Notes: generated from the sequence alone by a model not told the origin. A stretch of DNA of 64,000 nucleotides from Bradyrhizobium sp. DOA9 (GCF_000617845.2 NZ_DF820426.1:496001-560000), one strand, 5' to 3'. Numbered from the stretch's first letter, positions 1 to 10,615 are shown. A program made the numbers and translations.

Positions 1-639
1 GGTGGCTCCCTGCTCTGCACGATCTACACGCTCAATTATCGTCCACAGATGGCTACAGTCCGCCCGCGCGTGATGCCCGCACCCAAACGTAGCGCGAGGC
101 CGATCGGCCGCATCATCAGCCGGCCGCTCGGGCTTGTCGAAGACGACATCCTAACGAAGGTTCTGTCGTTCCTACCCGATCACGATTCCGCAGGATCAAC
201 TCTCGCTTATGCCGATGTTGTCGTTGCCGGAGGCCTGGGCCTGGGTTCGTCCGAGAATTTTCGACTTGCGCGCCAGCTCGCCGCCGTGCTTGGGGGGGAT
301 TTTGGTTGCTCGCGGCCGCTGGTGCAAAAGGGTTGGGTCACCTCTGACCGGCAGATCGGCCAGACTGGCAAGACTATCCGCCCAAAGCTGTACATCGCCG
401 CCGGGATCTCCGGAGCTGTTCAGCATCGAGTTGGTGTCGAAGGCGCCGACCTGATTGTCGCCATCAACACTGATAGGAACGCGCCTATTTTTGATTTCGC
501 GCACTTGGGCATCGTTACCGACGCAATCCAATTTCTGCCGGCCTTGACCGCTGCGTTCCGTGCCCGGCTGTCATTACGCTCGCGCGACAAGGTCGCGAGT
601 TCAGACAAGGAGAGCCCTCGTGGTCACAGAAAGATTTGA
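1..639 (+). CDS. fixB: FixB, electron transfer flavoprotein alpha subunit (3' part)
   Basis: This is the C-terminal part of an ETF-alpha subunit; the reading frame is open from the first base, so the gene starts upstream of the window. The ETF-alpha signature ([13 protein letters not shown], then [11 protein letters not shown] and [14 protein letters not shown]) is intact and makes up the FAD-binding domain. FixAB and FixCX form the bifurcating electron-transfer complex that passes low-potential electrons towards nitrogenase. The last 20 bases overlap fixC, so the genes are probably translationally coupled. The tail after TAAFRARL is longer and more basic than usual for the family. Confidence 0.93.
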   Translation, partial: GGSLLCTIYTLNYRPQMATVRPRVMPAPKRSARPIGRIISRPLGLVEDDILTKVLSFLPDHDSAGSTLAYADVVVAGGLGLGSSENFRLARQLAAVLGGDFGCSRPLVQKGWVTSDRQIGQTGKTIRPKLYIAAGISGAVQHRVGVEGADLIVAINTDRNAPIFDFAHLGIVTDAIQFLPALTAAFRARLSLRSRDKVASSDKESPRGHRKI

Positions 640-1927
640 CACCATCGTCGTCGGTGCAGGCATGGCCGGCAATGCGGCAGCGCTGATGCTTGCCAAACGC
701 GGCCTGAAGGTCCTCCAGCTCGAGCGCGGCGAATATCCGGGGTCGAAGAACGTGCAGGGTGCGATCCTCTATGCCGATATGCTGGAGCCGCTGATCCCCA
801 ATTTTCGTGAGGATGCGCCGCTAGAGAGGCATCTGATCGAACAGCGCTTCTGGATGATGGATGACCGTTCGCACACAGGCCTGCACTACCGCTCCGACGA
901 CTTCAACGAGGAGAAGCCCAACCGCTATACTATCATCCGCGCACAGTTCGACAGGTGGTTCTCGCAGAAGGTCCGCGAAGCGGGCGCCACGGTACTATGC
1001 GAAACAACAGCCACCGCGCTTGTGCAGGATGCCGAGGGCAAGGTGATAGGCGTGCGGACTGACCGCGCCGACGGGGAGGTCCATGCGGACACCATCGTCC
1101 TTGCGGAAGGTGTCAACGGCCTCCTTGGCACGCGAGCCGGCCTGCGCAAGCGGCCGGCACCGGACTCGGTAGCACTCGCCGTGAAGGAGATGCACTTTCT
1201 GCCCCGCGAGACCATCGAGGCCCGCTTCAATATTAAGGGCGATGAGGGCGTCGTCATCGAAGCAGCGGGGACCATCTCCTGCGGCATGACGGGCTTGGGC
1301 TTCATCTACGCCAACAAGGAATGCATTTCGCTCGGCATCGGCTGCCTCGTCGCGGACTTCCAGCGCTCTGGCGAAACGCCGTATGGTCTGCTTGATCGAT
1401 TCAAGCGCCATCCTTCCGTCGCACCGCTGATCGACGGTTCGGAGGTAAAGGAATACGCCGCGCATCTCATTCCGGAGGGTGGCTTTAAGGCTATCCCGCA
1501 GCTCTATGGCGAGGGTTGGGTCGTGGTGGGCGACGCCGCTCAGTTCAATAACTCTATTCATCGCGAAGGCTCTAATCTCGCAATGACATCAGGGCGGATC
1601 GCCGCCGAGGCGATCATCCAGATCAAGTCGCGCGGCGACCCGATGACAGGGAGGAACCTGTCGCTTTATGAAACGATACTGAACCAGTCGTTCGTCATCA
1701 AGGATCTAAGGAAGTACAAGGATATGCCGGCGCTGTTGCACACCCACTCGCAAAACTTCTTTCTGACCTATCCAGAGCTCGTCTCGAAATCGCTACAAAA
1801 CTTCTTGCGAGTCGACGGGACATTGAAAGCCGAAAAGGAAGCGGCGTCATTAAGATCCTTCGTCAAGGCGCGCTCGTGGACTGGGCTACTCGCCGACGCC
1901 GTCCGGCTTGCGCGCGCTTGGCGCTAA
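620..1927 (+). CDS. fixC: FixC, ETF-quinone oxidoreductase-type flavoprotein
   Basis: A 435-residue flavoprotein that acts with FixX as the quinone-reactive half of the FixABCX complex. The N-terminal dinucleotide-binding motif [10 protein letters not shown] is at about residues 12-21, followed by [15 protein letters not shown], typical of FixC. A second FAD motif, [19 protein letters not shown], is in the C-terminal half. I chose the GTG at 620 because an AAGGAG ribosome site sits at 607-612 and the protein then begins as FixC proteins do; the longer frame from 560 lies inside fixB. It overlaps the end of fixB, and fixX follows after 32 bases. Confidence 0.94.
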   Translation: MVTERFDTIVVGAGMAGNAAALMLAKRGLKVLQLERGEYPGSKNVQGAILYADMLEPLIPNFREDAPLERHLIEQRFWMMDDRSHTGLHYRSDDFNEEKPNRYTIIRAQFDRWFSQKVREAGATVLCETTATALVQDAEGKVIGVRTDRADGEVHADTIVLAEGVNGLLGTRAGLRKRPAPDSVALAVKEMHFLPRETIEARFNIKGDEGVVIEAAGTISCGMTGLGFIYANKECISLGIGCLVADFQRSGETPYGLLDRFKRHPSVAPLIDGSEVKEYAAHLIPEGGFKAIPQLYGEGWVVVGDAAQFNNSIHREGSNLAMTSGRIAAEAIIQIKSRGDPMTGRNLSLYETILNQSFVIKDLRKYKDMPALLHTHSQNFFLTYPELVSKSLQNFLRVDGTLKAEKEAASLRSFVKARSWTGLLADAVRLARAWR

Positions 1928-1959
1928 GCAGTCTGTCACATCACACTGAGGGGCAAACA

Positions 1960-2256
1960 ATGTCGACCGAGCCAGCCGTGCGTGTTGAAGACCGGCTATT
2001 CCACAATCGCTACCTGATCGACCCCGAGCGGGCACACATCAAGGTGCGGCCCCACATAACGCCGTCCCTGGAGCTCGTGCGCATGCTGAGCGCCTGCCCG
2101 GCTCACTGCTATACGGCTAATGAGAAGCACCAGATCGAAATCACTGTCGATGGCTGCATGGAGTGCGGCACTTGCCGAGCAGTCTGCGAGCCGCGTGGCG
2201 ACATCGAGTGGAACTATCCGCGAGGCGGCTACGGCGTGCTGTTCAAGTTCGGTTAA
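1960..2256 (+). CDS. fixX: FixX, ferredoxin-like protein
   Basis: A 98-residue ferredoxin-like partner of FixC. The cysteine pattern is C-P-A-H-C-Y followed by [13 protein letters not shown] near the C-terminus, which can bind a [4Fe-4S] cluster; the closing [10 protein letters not shown] is typical of FixX. The ATG at 1960 follows a GAGGGGC ribosome site by about 5 bases. It is the last gene of the fixBCX operon; no intrinsic terminator was recognised behind it. Confidence 0.94.
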   Translation: MSTEPAVRVEDRLFHNRYLIDPERAHIKVRPHITPSLELVRMLSACPAHCYTANEKHQIEITVDGCMECGTCRAVCEPRGDIEWNYPRGGYGVLFKFG

Positions 2257-3238
2257 TCGACTTTGCTCACGCTGGCGGCGCGGCGTCTATAGCCGTACGT
2301 TCGAGCTGCTAATTCGAGCTAGATCGTCCGCAATGACCACGACTACGTCGGCGATGTTGCCCTGCAGAGCCCGTGATTGCCTTCCGGCCTATCGAGGCAA
2401 TTTGTGCGTCCTCCCACCGGGGTGTTACAAGCGGGGCGCGTACTGAGTAAAGGTCTGCATTTTCCGGACAGCGGCTGCCGACCGGCGACGGGCCTTGGCT
2501 TAGCCGTCGCCACGTGAGGCTATACTGCCATGTGCGTCGCGATTATGTTGCAGCGCTATCAGACTTGCGTAGTCTGAGCGAGCGAAGCTTCATTGTCGCG
2601 GTCAGCTTCTTCGGCTTCGCCGGGCGAGTATTCTGGAGGAGGGAAATGCCACTCCTGAACCGCTTAACCGATCAACCTCTGTCATCACGCATTCCCCTGG
2701 TCAGTGTTCTGAAGAGAGTGGTTGATAGCCACTTCAGCCGCTAGCGCCGCGCGCCTGGCCCTCGGCAGTCCGGGGAGAAGGCGACCGCAATGCCGAGCCA
2801 GCCGGCGCGCTCAGCAGCAAAAACAGGGCTCTATTAGCTTCATATTTAGCGGCCAGTCGGCTGCGTCTCAACCCCGACATGACCAGCGTGCCCTTATCGG
2901 TTGAGAGCGACCATGACCAGCTTCTGCCGCGGCGCCTGAGCGAAATCTCATAATAGGAAAACAGGTCGGACATTCGAGAATCATGTGGTCTGCGCGCGAT
3001 GAACTTTGAGCCTTGTCCGCTTCGCCGCGCGTCCTCCGCGGACTGAACCCCCGGAAGCGTGTTGCGGGCCTGCTGAACGGTTCATTCGGCAGCTTGCATA
3101 TCTTTTGCGAGGAAAATCATCAATAAGTGCTCATACGACGCCGTAAATCGTCCGAACCGCCGGTTGCACTCGCCTCGCTCCCGGTGCACCGCTTTTGCGG
3201 CGTTTGCTATCGTGTGAGATACCCGCAAGGAGGCATTT
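2257..3238. other. Gene-poor stretch after fixX
   Basis: About 1 kb with only short open frames on both strands. None shows recognisable motifs, a convincing ribosome site or Bradyrhizobium-like codon bias. It is probably degraded island DNA. I could not identify a promoter or RNA gene in it. Confidence 0.5.
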
Positions 3239-3532
3239 TTGTCATATTTGCAGGCGGCGGACCAGTCGACGTTTTCCAGTTCGTCCGCCGGCGCTATCAT
3301 TTCGGCCGATGTTTCGGAGCCGAACGTGTTGGACGCAACGACGACTGCTCTTCTTCGCGCCTTGCTTGACGAAGTCTGCCAGGGCTTGCCCGGCAGCGAA
3401 ATTGGTCTGCGCGCCCATGTGGCGTCCAAGATGCTGGCAGCGGCCAGCATGGGTGAGAAGAGGGCGGACCAGCTTAGACAAGTGGCCCGGGAGGCGCTTC
3501 GATCAGCCCCAACGATGTGGCGGCAAGCCTGA
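3239..3532 (+). CDS. Small conserved hypothetical protein
   Basis: A 97-residue soluble, helical protein with the core ALLRALLDEVCQGL ... HVASKMLAAASMGE ... LRQVAREALRSAPTMW. I recall similar short proteins as common in Bradyrhizobium genomes, with no known function. The TTG start at 3239 is favoured because a strong AAGGAGG site lies 5-6 bases upstream (from 3227). A 191-codon frame on the opposite strand (3082-3657) covers the same DNA but has no ribosome site or family features, so I take this frame as the gene. Confidence 0.6.
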   Translation: MSYLQAADQSTFSSSSAGAIISADVSEPNVLDATTTALLRALLDEVCQGLPGSEIGLRAHVASKMLAAASMGEKRADQLRQVAREALRSAPTMWRQA

Positions 3533-3643
3533 CCGGTCCTGGGATGACGTGCCAGAATACAAGGTTCATGGTCATTGTCGGCGAGCCGTAAGACACCGCC
3601 CATAGCCAAGGCCCGATATCGGCTTTGCTTGACACCAATGGAT

Positions 3644-4537
3644 TTAAGAGCCTCCAAGGGCGTCCTCCAGGATGGCTTTCAGGCGCGCTGCTCCCTTCAT
3701 CAGTTCGCGATCGAGGTCGTGTTTAACTGCGGACACGTAATCGGTTCCGAGCTCGACCGGGTGGCTGGCGTCGTTGTGATCAGGCGTGCCAGGCGGGAGT
3801 ACCTGATAGGCCTTTATTCCAAGGGCATGGGTGTCGTTGGCCCAGGCGGCAATACGCGCTTCATCATAGGGAGGCGCCTCGGCGGCCGGCAACGGCGCCG
3901 CATCGAGAGCGTCGGCATAGTTTCCCCAGGAATATGCCTGGAGGTCGATCAGCGAATCGTCCCACATGCTGTGAAACGTCGATGACCGCGTGTACGGCGC
4001 TCCGTCGGAGCGCTTGGTCCGCAAGATCACGTGGAGCTTGTTGCCGCCGTGGTCGCCGTTGCTCTCGCTTGTGTGTAACGGCTGCTCCAAATCGCCAGCT
4101 AAATGAACGACGAGCTTGAGTGCGCGCAGCCTGTCGTCCTTGCTGCGCGACCGGTCTTTCAGGATCGCAACCGCCGCCGGCAAACCCTGGATGATACAGG
4201 TCCCCTGATCGTTCTGGGCCTGGCAATCGAGGGACGCATCATACGCGGGGCGTGAGATGTCGATATCGACGAAGTGCCAACGGTATGTGCCCTTGCCTTC
4301 CGGCGTGAATTTGTAGTCGTCAGCCCAATTGGAGATCGAGGCCAGCGAGGCTTCGCCGATCAGCTTTTTGAGTTCAGTTTGCGCGATTGCCGTGAGGTGC
4401 CGCTGAGCCAGTTCCGCAATGATGGAATGGCCGAGTTGCCCCCAGGCTAAGGCGGAAGAAGAGGCCGTGCAGGCACCCAGCAGCACAGCGCACAGGGGAA
4501 TGACGACGCTAAGCTGTCTCACGCATTTCTCCATCAT
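3644..4537 (-). CDS. Secreted S1/P1-type nuclease
   Basis: A zinc-dependent single-strand nuclease of the S1/P1 (phospholipase C-like) fold. After a hydrophobic leader ending SSSALA, the mature protein would begin WGQLGH, placing the family's N-terminal Trp and first His as zinc ligands. Further ligand motifs follow in order: NWADD, YRWHFVDID, and HLAGDLEQPLHTSESNGDHGGN. An export signal and cleavage before the Trp fit periplasmic or extracellular action; LLGAC in the leader could also be read as a lipobox, but that would bury the Trp ligand. The start is uncertain: ATGs at 4537 and 4534 give a normal signal peptide, while the frame stays open to 4651. Confidence 0.88.
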   Translation of the reverse strand: MMEKCVRQLSVVIPLCAVLLGACTASSSALAWGQLGHSIIAELAQRHLTAIAQTELKKLIGEASLASISNWADDYKFTPEGKGTYRWHFVDIDISRPAYDASLDCQAQNDQGTCIIQGLPAAVAILKDRSRSKDDRLRALKLVVHLAGDLEQPLHTSESNGDHGGNKLHVILRTKRSDGAPYTRSSTFHSMWDDSLIDLQAYSWGNYADALDAAPLPAAEAPPYDEARIAAWANDTHALGIKAYQVLPPGTPDHNDASHPVELGTDYVSAVKHDLDRELMKGAARLKAILEDALGGS

Positions 4538-4655
4538 CGTATAGATAACTGCCCTGACGATATGCTTCGCAATCGGCTTGTGATCCATCGGGCCGCACAC
4601 TTTATCCGTCGAGCCAACGGCGCGTTCCCGCGTTCTCCGAGGTAGGTCCACCGCG

Positions 4656-4910
4656 CTAGCGGGAGCGACGCTCGTTTCGGGTGCGGCGCGATCGCCGCCG
4701 CAAGCCTCTTTGGACCAGAGCGATGACGTAGATGCCCCAAATGATCAGCATGCCGCCAAACCATCCTGTTCTCCTGCTGGCAGCATCGCGCTAGGGCACG
4801 TTGACGGGGGGCATAGCTGCCGTCGGCAGCGGCACGAATCCGCGCCGCGGCAGCCCGCCGGCCGCCATGACAATCGCAACGGCTACAACAAGAATGAGCG
4901 AGGCACGCAT
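4656..4910 (-). other. Two small hydrophobic reading frames split by one amber codon
   Basis: An ATG at 4910 opens a 39-codon frame with a hydrophobic N-terminus (MRASLILVVAVAIVMAAGG) that stops at TAG, 4791-4793. The same frame continues with no further stop to 4656, encoding a second membrane-like segment (GWFGGMLIIWGIYVIAL) and a basic tail. This looks like a small two-segment membrane protein broken by a nonsense mutation, or two unrelated peptides. The ribosome site is weak. Confidence 0.35.
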
Positions 4911-5380
4911 GACATCGACAGTACTCCGACTCTTGCATCGCAATTATGAAGCCGCTCACATCCCGCCCGGCACGCCATCCGTCCATGATGATCGGCTGCT
5001 GACGTGGTGGCCGTTCTAAGCGTCAGTCCTAACGCAAATTCGCGCTGAAACACTGCTCACCTGAGACATCGGGCGCTCGAAACCTTCGATCTTCGGTTGC
5101 AGACGCCGCAACTCGACGTCAAAAATCGGTTTAAGATTACACGCTGCCGATGAGGCCCGAAAGCAAGGAACGCAACTAAAGCGTTGCGCTCGGATTTAGA
5201 CGATAATCGTGCGCACTTTCGACATGGGCCGCGTGCATCATGGCCGCGCCAGCTTAGCGCTCGGCGTCGCTCGTCCCGCTCAATTTGGATCGCCTTGATG
5301 CATCTCAAGCCGTCACCTTGAAATCCATTGCAGGATGAGGGTGTAGCCGAGCCACCTGCCAGCCAGGGCGCTGAGGTTAT

Positions 5381-5419
5381 GGCCCCGGACTCCTAGGCAC
5401 TCCGGGGCCGCCTTTTTTT
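5381..5419 (+). terminator. Strong intrinsic terminator, no gene assigned
   Basis: A perfect 9-bp stem, GGCCCCGGA (5381-5389) with TCCGGGGCC (5401-5409), is followed by GCC and a run of seven T. It points rightward, but no plus-strand gene ends just upstream, so it may end an unannotated small RNA. Confidence 0.75.
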
Positions 5420-5722
5420 GGGCTGTACTGTTCCGCCATTGCTGAACGAGGTCCCCTGGACATCTGCACCCCCAGCTTATTTCGACCGCATGAATGAAAG
5501 CTGGTGGTGTTTCGTGAGGCGGGAAGGGAGTGGAGATTGCCGTCGCCATAGCGTCAACGCCCGTCCGGCCTCCGTTGCCAGACGAGCCAGGGCTTGCGAA
5601 ACGCCTCCTGAAGGAAGCTGCGGCGCGGTGGGAGGCGCGCGTGACCTTGAGTTCCTCTGCCGCGCGCGACTTTGAGGCGAACTGCTCGGTTCGACCTGAT
5701 CGTTCAATCAGCCGCTGAGCCG

Positions 5723-5875
5723 TCAGAAAGCCGCCAAATCAATCTTGAAGGCCATTACGACGAGGAGAGAGATCAAAAGGCCTGCTCCGCAAAATATACC
5801 AAGGATCTTGAGAGTATCGTCCTCGACTGGAGTTCTAACCGTGCGGGAAACAACCCTCGCAATTTGTGTGATCAT
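5723..5875 (-). CDS. Small single-pass membrane protein
   Basis: A 50-residue protein: a basic N-terminus (MITQIARVVSRTVRTPVEDD), then one membrane segment (LGIFCGAGLLISLLVVMAF) and a short end. The layout resembles short membrane proteins I recall from Bradyrhizobium, function unknown. GGGG and GAAGG lie just before the ATG. No operon partner is visible. Confidence 0.5.
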   Translation of the reverse strand: MITQIARVVSRTVRTPVEDDTLKILGIFCGAGLLISLLVVMAFKIDLAAF

Positions 5876-6348
5876 CCTTCAACCCCAAAAAACTAAGGCA
5901 GATGAAAAGCAATTGAGACCGGCGATAGCGTGACGCATTGAACGCATGAGCCTGCTCTGCCTGGACCAGATGTCTGGGTGGCGGCTTTGATTTCAGATCG
6001 TTTTCATATGCCAGCAAAAGTGTTGTTGAAACGATACGTCCATTGTCGTCTCGTATTGGCCCGCAGAGGTTACGCCTAATAGCCTTGGATGCCCATTGGC
6101 ATTTTCGAGCTTTGCCTTGGCTGCACCTTTTCTCGAACGCGCTGCGGCCGCCGGCCTATCCAACAAACGAGCCGGCTTACGGTGAACGTCTCCAGAGCGC
6201 GCGATTTGCGCCGGCACGCTCGGTCTTGGCTGGAGCGCCTCGCTCAATTTTTGAGTTGGGCTCACTCGCGAGGGACAAATTTTGACTAACCGGATCATTA
6301 TTCCTGTTCCCTATGTTGTGCCGATGGCAGAAGACGTGGAGAAAGTTG
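5876..6348. other. Intergenic stretch before the chemoreceptor gene
   Basis: No supported gene. Short frames on both strands lack motifs. It presumably holds the promoter of the 6349 gene, but no clear -35/-10 or -24/-12 pair was found. Confidence 0.4.
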
Positions 6349-8454
6349 ATGTTTTCCAAGTTGAAGTTGCGGATCGGCGGCCGCCTCGCAGCCGGTTTTA
6401 TTGCTGTGTGCGCGATCATCGCAGTCTCCGTGGGATATACCGTGATGGCCGTGAGTGGCGTCTCCCGCACCGTGGACGAGATGGTGGCTGTGCGGACGCC
6501 CGTTGCGATCGCCAGCACCGAGCTGGTGGGACACGTCCCCGCGACGCTGTCGGCCCTGCGCGGTTACATTCTCAGCGGCAATTCACAAGGCAAGCTCGAC
6601 CGCGCCGCCCTTTGGAATGAAAGCGAGACGATCCTTGCCACCCTGGACGAGATGTCGGCCCACTTCTCCAGTGCCGACCAGAAAAGCTGGGCCGAAGCCA
6701 AGAGGTTGCTCGCCGAATTCCGCGCCGCCGAGGACAGGGCCGAAGCGATCGCGTTTACACCTGAGGCCTATCCGGCCACCAAAGTGATGGTGGCTGAAGT
6801 CGGACCGGCCGCCGATACAATTTTTAACGAGACGACTCGCATGATCGACGAGGAGGAGGGCCTTGAGGCGACAGCGGAACGCAAAAGGCTGCTCAAGACA
6901 ATGGCAGACACAAGGGGGAACTTTGCGGCCGCCACCTCGCTCCTGCGCATGTACCTGATATCGGGCAAGAAGGCCGACAAGATGAAGTGCTTCAAGCCCT
7001 GGGAGCTGTTCGAAAGGGGGCTGGCTGACGTAACTTCCCAGGCGGCGCTTCTCACCCCTTCGCAACAGGACTCTCTTGCCAAGATTGGCAAGGCTCACAG
7101 CACCATCCAACCCCTTTACGAGAAGATCTTCGCGCTTCGCGATTCCCCGGGATGGAACGTACCGGGCGATATTCTTGCCACGGAAGCCGCCCCTCGGGCC
7201 TTAAGGGTTCTCGACCTGATCGAAGGACCCAAATCAGACGACGGCACCAGATCCGGAGGCCTCAAGTCAGCTCAGAAGGCCTTGCTTGCGGATGGCGCCC
7301 ATCGCATCCAGGCTGATTTGTCGCGCCTTGCCCTGGTCCTTTGGATCCTGCTCGCGACCGGTCTTGGGGCTGGCGCGGCCATTGCGCTACTCACTGGCCG
7401 GGCGATCGCGCGCCCAATCCGCGGAATGACAGCGGCCATGGGAAGGCTCGCTGGCGGCGACACGTCGATTGCGGTACCAGGACTTGGCAAGACAGATGAA
7501 ATCGGGGAAATGGCCGAAGCCGTCCAGGTCTTCAAGGACAACATGCTCGAGACGGCTCGGCTGCGCACCGAGCAGGCGCAGGCCGAGGCGCGCGCCGCAG
7601 CTCAACACCAGGCCGAACTGCACCGGCTCGCAAGCCACTTCGAAAAAGCCGTCGGAGAGATCATCGAAACGCTTTCGTCTTCCTCGACGGAGTTGGAGGC
7701 AGCCGCAAGCACGCTGAGCCGAACCGCCGAAAGCACCCAGCAGCGATCCACGGTGGTGTCCGTGACCGCAGGCGAAGCCTCCGTGAACGTGCAGTCAATC
7801 GCGTCTGCAACGGAGGAGATGGGAGCCTCGATGTCGGAGATCGCGCGGCAAGTTCAGGACGCCACGCGCATTGCAGGAAGCGCTGTTCGGCAGGCCCACG
7901 ACACCAACGACGGCGTGAACCGGCTGTCAAACGCCGCAACACGAATCGGCGACATCGTCGCTCTCATCGACGGTATTGCGGGTCAGACCAACCTGTTGGC
8001 CCTGAACGCCACCATTGAAGCCGCGCGCGCCGGTGAGGCCGGGCGCGGATTTGCGGTCGTCGCGGCGGAGGTCAAGGCTTTGGCCCAGCAGACCGCAAAG
8101 GCGACCGGCGAGATCACGCACCAGGTCGGCGGCATTCAGGCCGTGACAAAGGAGCTCGTGCTCGCGATGCAGAGCATTAGCGGCACCATCAGCCGCATCT
8201 CGGAATCCTCTTCGGTCATCGCCTCTGCCATCGAACAACAGGGCGCCGCAACGCAGGAAATTTCCCGGAATATTCAAAAGGCGGCACAAGGAACGCATCA
8301 GATCGCATCGAGCATCACAGACGTGAAGCAGGATGCCTCAGAGACCGGTTCGGCTTCGAACCAGTTGCTGGCCTCCGCGCAAACGCTCTCAGCCGATAGC
8401 GCCCGGCTTAGAAGCGAGGTGGCACAGTTCCTGATGATGGTGCGTGCGGCCTGA
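6349..8454 (+). CDS. Methyl-accepting chemotaxis protein
   Basis: A 701-residue transmembrane chemoreceptor. One membrane helix lies near residues 10-32 ([20 protein letters not shown]), then a roughly 290-residue helical sensor region, a second helix ([21 protein letters not shown]), a HAMP domain ([17 protein letters not shown]) and the signalling domain with the hairpin tip [20 protein letters not shown]. There is no C-terminal NWETF-like tether for CheR or CheB. The ATG at 6349 has a GGAG ribosome site; an upstream alternative at 6313 does not. The ligand is not evident. A small gene follows 20 bases behind. Confidence 0.93.
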   Translation: MFSKLKLRIGGRLAAGFIAVCAIIAVSVGYTVMAVSGVSRTVDEMVAVRTPVAIASTELVGHVPATLSALRGYILSGNSQGKLDRAALWNESETILATLDEMSAHFSSADQKSWAEAKRLLAEFRAAEDRAEAIAFTPEAYPATKVMVAEVGPAADTIFNETTRMIDEEEGLEATAERKRLLKTMADTRGNFAAATSLLRMYLISGKKADKMKCFKPWELFERGLADVTSQAALLTPSQQDSLAKIGKAHSTIQPLYEKIFALRDSPGWNVPGDILATEAAPRALRVLDLIEGPKSDDGTRSGGLKSAQKALLADGAHRIQADLSRLALVLWILLATGLGAGAAIALLTGRAIARPIRGMTAAMGRLAGGDTSIAVPGLGKTDEIGEMAEAVQVFKDNMLETARLRTEQAQAEARAAAQHQAELHRLASHFEKAVGEIIETLSSSSTELEAAASTLSRTAESTQQRSTVVSVTAGEASVNVQSIASATEEMGASMSEIARQVQDATRIAGSAVRQAHDTNDGVNRLSNAATRIGDIVALIDGIAGQTNLLALNATIEAARAGEAGRGFAVVAAEVKALAQQTAKATGEITHQVGGIQAVTKELVLAMQSISGTISRISESSSVIASAIEQQGAATQEISRNIQKAAQGTHQIASSITDVKQDASETGSASNQLLASAQTLSADSARLRSEVAQFLMMVRAA

Positions 8455-8474
8455 GAAGCGTGGAAGGTGCTTTG

Positions 8475-8777
8475 ATGAACAGTCTCTTCAAGCCTGCGCA
8501 AGATGAGGATTTCGGCGCCAACGTGATCGCATTTCCGCTCCATAGGGCGACGCACCCGGTCGCCGATGCACGACGCTACGGCGGGAGCTTGCGGCAAAAC
8601 ATCGAAGCCTTGAAAGGTCATCTGAGGACTCTCGAACAGGTGGTGCTCGTTCTCGAGGACCCGCAGGAGCGGCAGAGGCTGAAGTGCAGGATCGACTCCC
8701 AAGCCGCTCTGCTCTCGCAAAGGCTCGACCAATTGGCCGCGTTCGATCGCCTTTTACAGGTCTGTTGCGGGCAATGA
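8475..8777 (+). CDS. Small helical protein next to the chemoreceptor
   Basis: A 100-residue, mostly helical protein of unknown family. The middle (LRQNIEALKGHLRTLEQVVL, then LEDPQERQRLKCRIDSQAALLSQRLDQL) looks amphipathic and could form a coiled coil. It starts 20 bases after the chemoreceptor stop with a GGAAGG site 7 bases before the ATG, so it is probably cotranscribed and may assist that receptor. The function is not known. Confidence 0.6.
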   Translation: MNSLFKPAQDEDFGANVIAFPLHRATHPVADARRYGGSLRQNIEALKGHLRTLEQVVLVLEDPQERQRLKCRIDSQAALLSQRLDQLAAFDRLLQVCCGQ

Positions 8778-9144
8778 CGCAAATGCGCGTGAATGCCGCT
8801 TGCTCCGTCTTCGGTTTGGCGGGACGTTGCGCCCCTTTCGCTTCTTTCCCGCGCCGTAGACAAGGCCCGGCTCGCTGGATGCGCGCCTGCAGCGGCTCGA
8901 GATCGCTCGCTTGCCTGCCGGCACTGAGCCGCTCAGCGGCTCCTCTGGATAAGCCCAAGCCTCGTAAGCGGCCGGATGCTCCTTTTTTGCAAAATCCGAA
9001 TTATGGCCCTTACCCAACCTTACCCAAACTCGGTTTCAAAAACCGCTTAGCCCGTTACAATGGCGCATAGCCTTCGCCTACTGCGGCCTCTGCTAGAGGA
9101 GGGGGCGCGTGGTTTGCGGGCCAAAGAGCCCATCGGAGGGAATC
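8778..9144. other. Intergenic stretch before the ABC transporter genes
   Basis: No supported gene on either strand; only short frames without motifs. The promoter of the ABC operon is expected here but was not recognised. Confidence 0.4.
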
Positions 9145-10530
9145 ATGCCAAGGAGACTAGCCGCTGTTTGCGGTCATTCGGCTCGTTTTTTCAAAAATGC
9201 TTTCATTTGCTCTATCGTTTTGGCCGGGGCGACACTGGCTGCCAGCCAGGCCAACGCAGACGACGTCAACTGGCGGCAATTCGAAGGCACGTCCATTGTC
9301 TGGGCCTACGATATTCACCCCTATGCAGACGCCGTCGCGGCCCAATTGCCGGAGTTCGAGAAGCTCACCGGCATCAAAGTGACGCCGGAGCTTTATCCGG
9401 ACGACGCCTATTGGAATAAGCTGACGATCCAGCTCAGCACGAAATCGCCAAGCTGGGACGTTGTCGGCACGGGCATCCAGCCCGCCTGGGATCTGGCCCC
9501 GGGCCAGCTGCTCGAGCCGCTCGACCGCTATCTGAACGATCCAAAACTCACCTCGGCAGCCTACGACTACAAGGATTTCTTCCCGGCCTTGCGCGATGCG
9601 CTGACATGGAAGGTGAAGGATGGTCAGATCGAGCCCGGAAGCGGCCAGGTCTGGGCGATCCCTCATGGCTTTGAGAACATCCAGCTGTTCTATCGCAAGG
9701 ATGTCCTGGACAAGCATGGCATCAAAGTCCCGAGCACCCCGCCGGAAATGTCGGCGGCTTGCGAGAAGCTCAAAGCCGCCGATCCCACCATCACGCCTCT
9801 CGGCGTTCGCGGCGTAAGGTTCTGGAGCAGCATCCACACGGCTGCGATCTCGATTGCGAGGTCCTATGGCGTGCACGACTTCGTCGTCAAGGACGGCAAG
9901 CTCGAGACGGGCCTGGACTCGCCCGAGTCGATCGCCTTCCACAAAGACTATGTCGACATGATCAAGAAATGCGCCGCGCCCTCCTTCGCCAACGACAATT
10001 GGTACCAGGTGGTCGAAGGGATCAATTCAGGGCGGACCGCCATGGCGATCGATTCCAACATGTTCGGTTTCTGGAACGACGTCGCCGGCAAGCCTGCGTC
10101 GGGCAAGATCGCCTTCGCGCCGCCCTTGCGTGCACCGAACGGCAAGAACTTCGAATCCAACATCTGGATCTGGTCTCTGGCCATGAACGCCGCTTCCCAG
10201 AAAAAGGGCGCGGCCTGGCTCTTCATCCAGTGGGCGACCTCCAAGCAGGTCGAGCTGAACGGTGCCGTTGCGGGCAAGCTCGTCAACTCTCCGCGCGCAT
10301 CGACCTGGAGCGACAAGGCCTGGCTCGAATACGCCGCAAAGCCTGAATTCAACAACTTTGTCGAGACGTTCAAGACGGTGCAGGACAGGGCGCAACTCGC
10401 TTTTACGGCCCGCGTCGGCTTCGCCGAGGCGATGAACGCCTGGGCGGTCGCGATGCAGAAGATGGTCAACGGCGCGGACGTCAAGGCAACGCTGACCGAC
10501 CTTGCTTCCGAGATCCGCTCGGCGATGTGA
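9145..10530 (+). CDS. ABC transporter substrate-binding protein, sugar type (family 1)
   Basis: A 461-residue periplasmic binding protein. A signal peptide (hydrophobic core FICSIVLAGATLAAS, cleavage near NADDV) is followed by a family-1 extracellular solute-binding fold, with LPEFEKLTGIKVTPELYPDD near the N-terminus and AAWLFIQWATSKQ near the C-terminus. Family members bind oligosaccharides, polyols or glycerol phosphate; the substrate here is unknown. The ATG at 9145 follows CGGAGGG and gives a normal leader. A strong hairpin separates it from the permease gene. The operon is broken inside that permease, so this protein probably lacks a transporter. Confidence 0.9.
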   Translation: MPRRLAAVCGHSARFFKNAFICSIVLAGATLAASQANADDVNWRQFEGTSIVWAYDIHPYADAVAAQLPEFEKLTGIKVTPELYPDDAYWNKLTIQLSTKSPSWDVVGTGIQPAWDLAPGQLLEPLDRYLNDPKLTSAAYDYKDFFPALRDALTWKVKDGQIEPGSGQVWAIPHGFENIQLFYRKDVLDKHGIKVPSTPPEMSAACEKLKAADPTITPLGVRGVRFWSSIHTAAISIARSYGVHDFVVKDGKLETGLDSPESIAFHKDYVDMIKKCAAPSFANDNWYQVVEGINSGRTAMAIDSNMFGFWNDVAGKPASGKIAFAPPLRAPNGKNFESNIWIWSLAMNAASQKKGAAWLFIQWATSKQVELNGAVAGKLVNSPRASTWSDKAWLEYAAKPEFNNFVETFKTVQDRAQLAFTARVGFAEAMNAWAVAMQKMVNGADVKATLTDLASEIRSAM

Positions 10531-10539
10531 ACTGCCAAA

Positions 10540-10565
10540 GGAGCGGCAGGCCCGCCTGCCGCTCC
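10540..10565 (+). promoter_or_regulatory. Intercistronic hairpin between binding protein and permease genes
   Basis: GGAGCGGCAGGC (10540-10551) pairs perfectly with 10554-10565, leaving a 2-base loop, so the inner pairs probably open. No T-run follows, so it is more likely an mRNA 3'-stabilising or attenuating hairpin than a full terminator. It would favour high binding-protein expression over permease. Confidence 0.7.
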
Positions 10566-10615
10566 CCTTTGAAGTTCGAAATCACTTGAAATGAACGTCA
10601 GGATCAGACGCAACC

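Noticed and set aside
3082-3657. 191-codon minus-strand frame
   Set aside because: Overlaps the better supported plus-strand small gene with a strong ribosome site; the minus frame has neither motifs nor a start signal.
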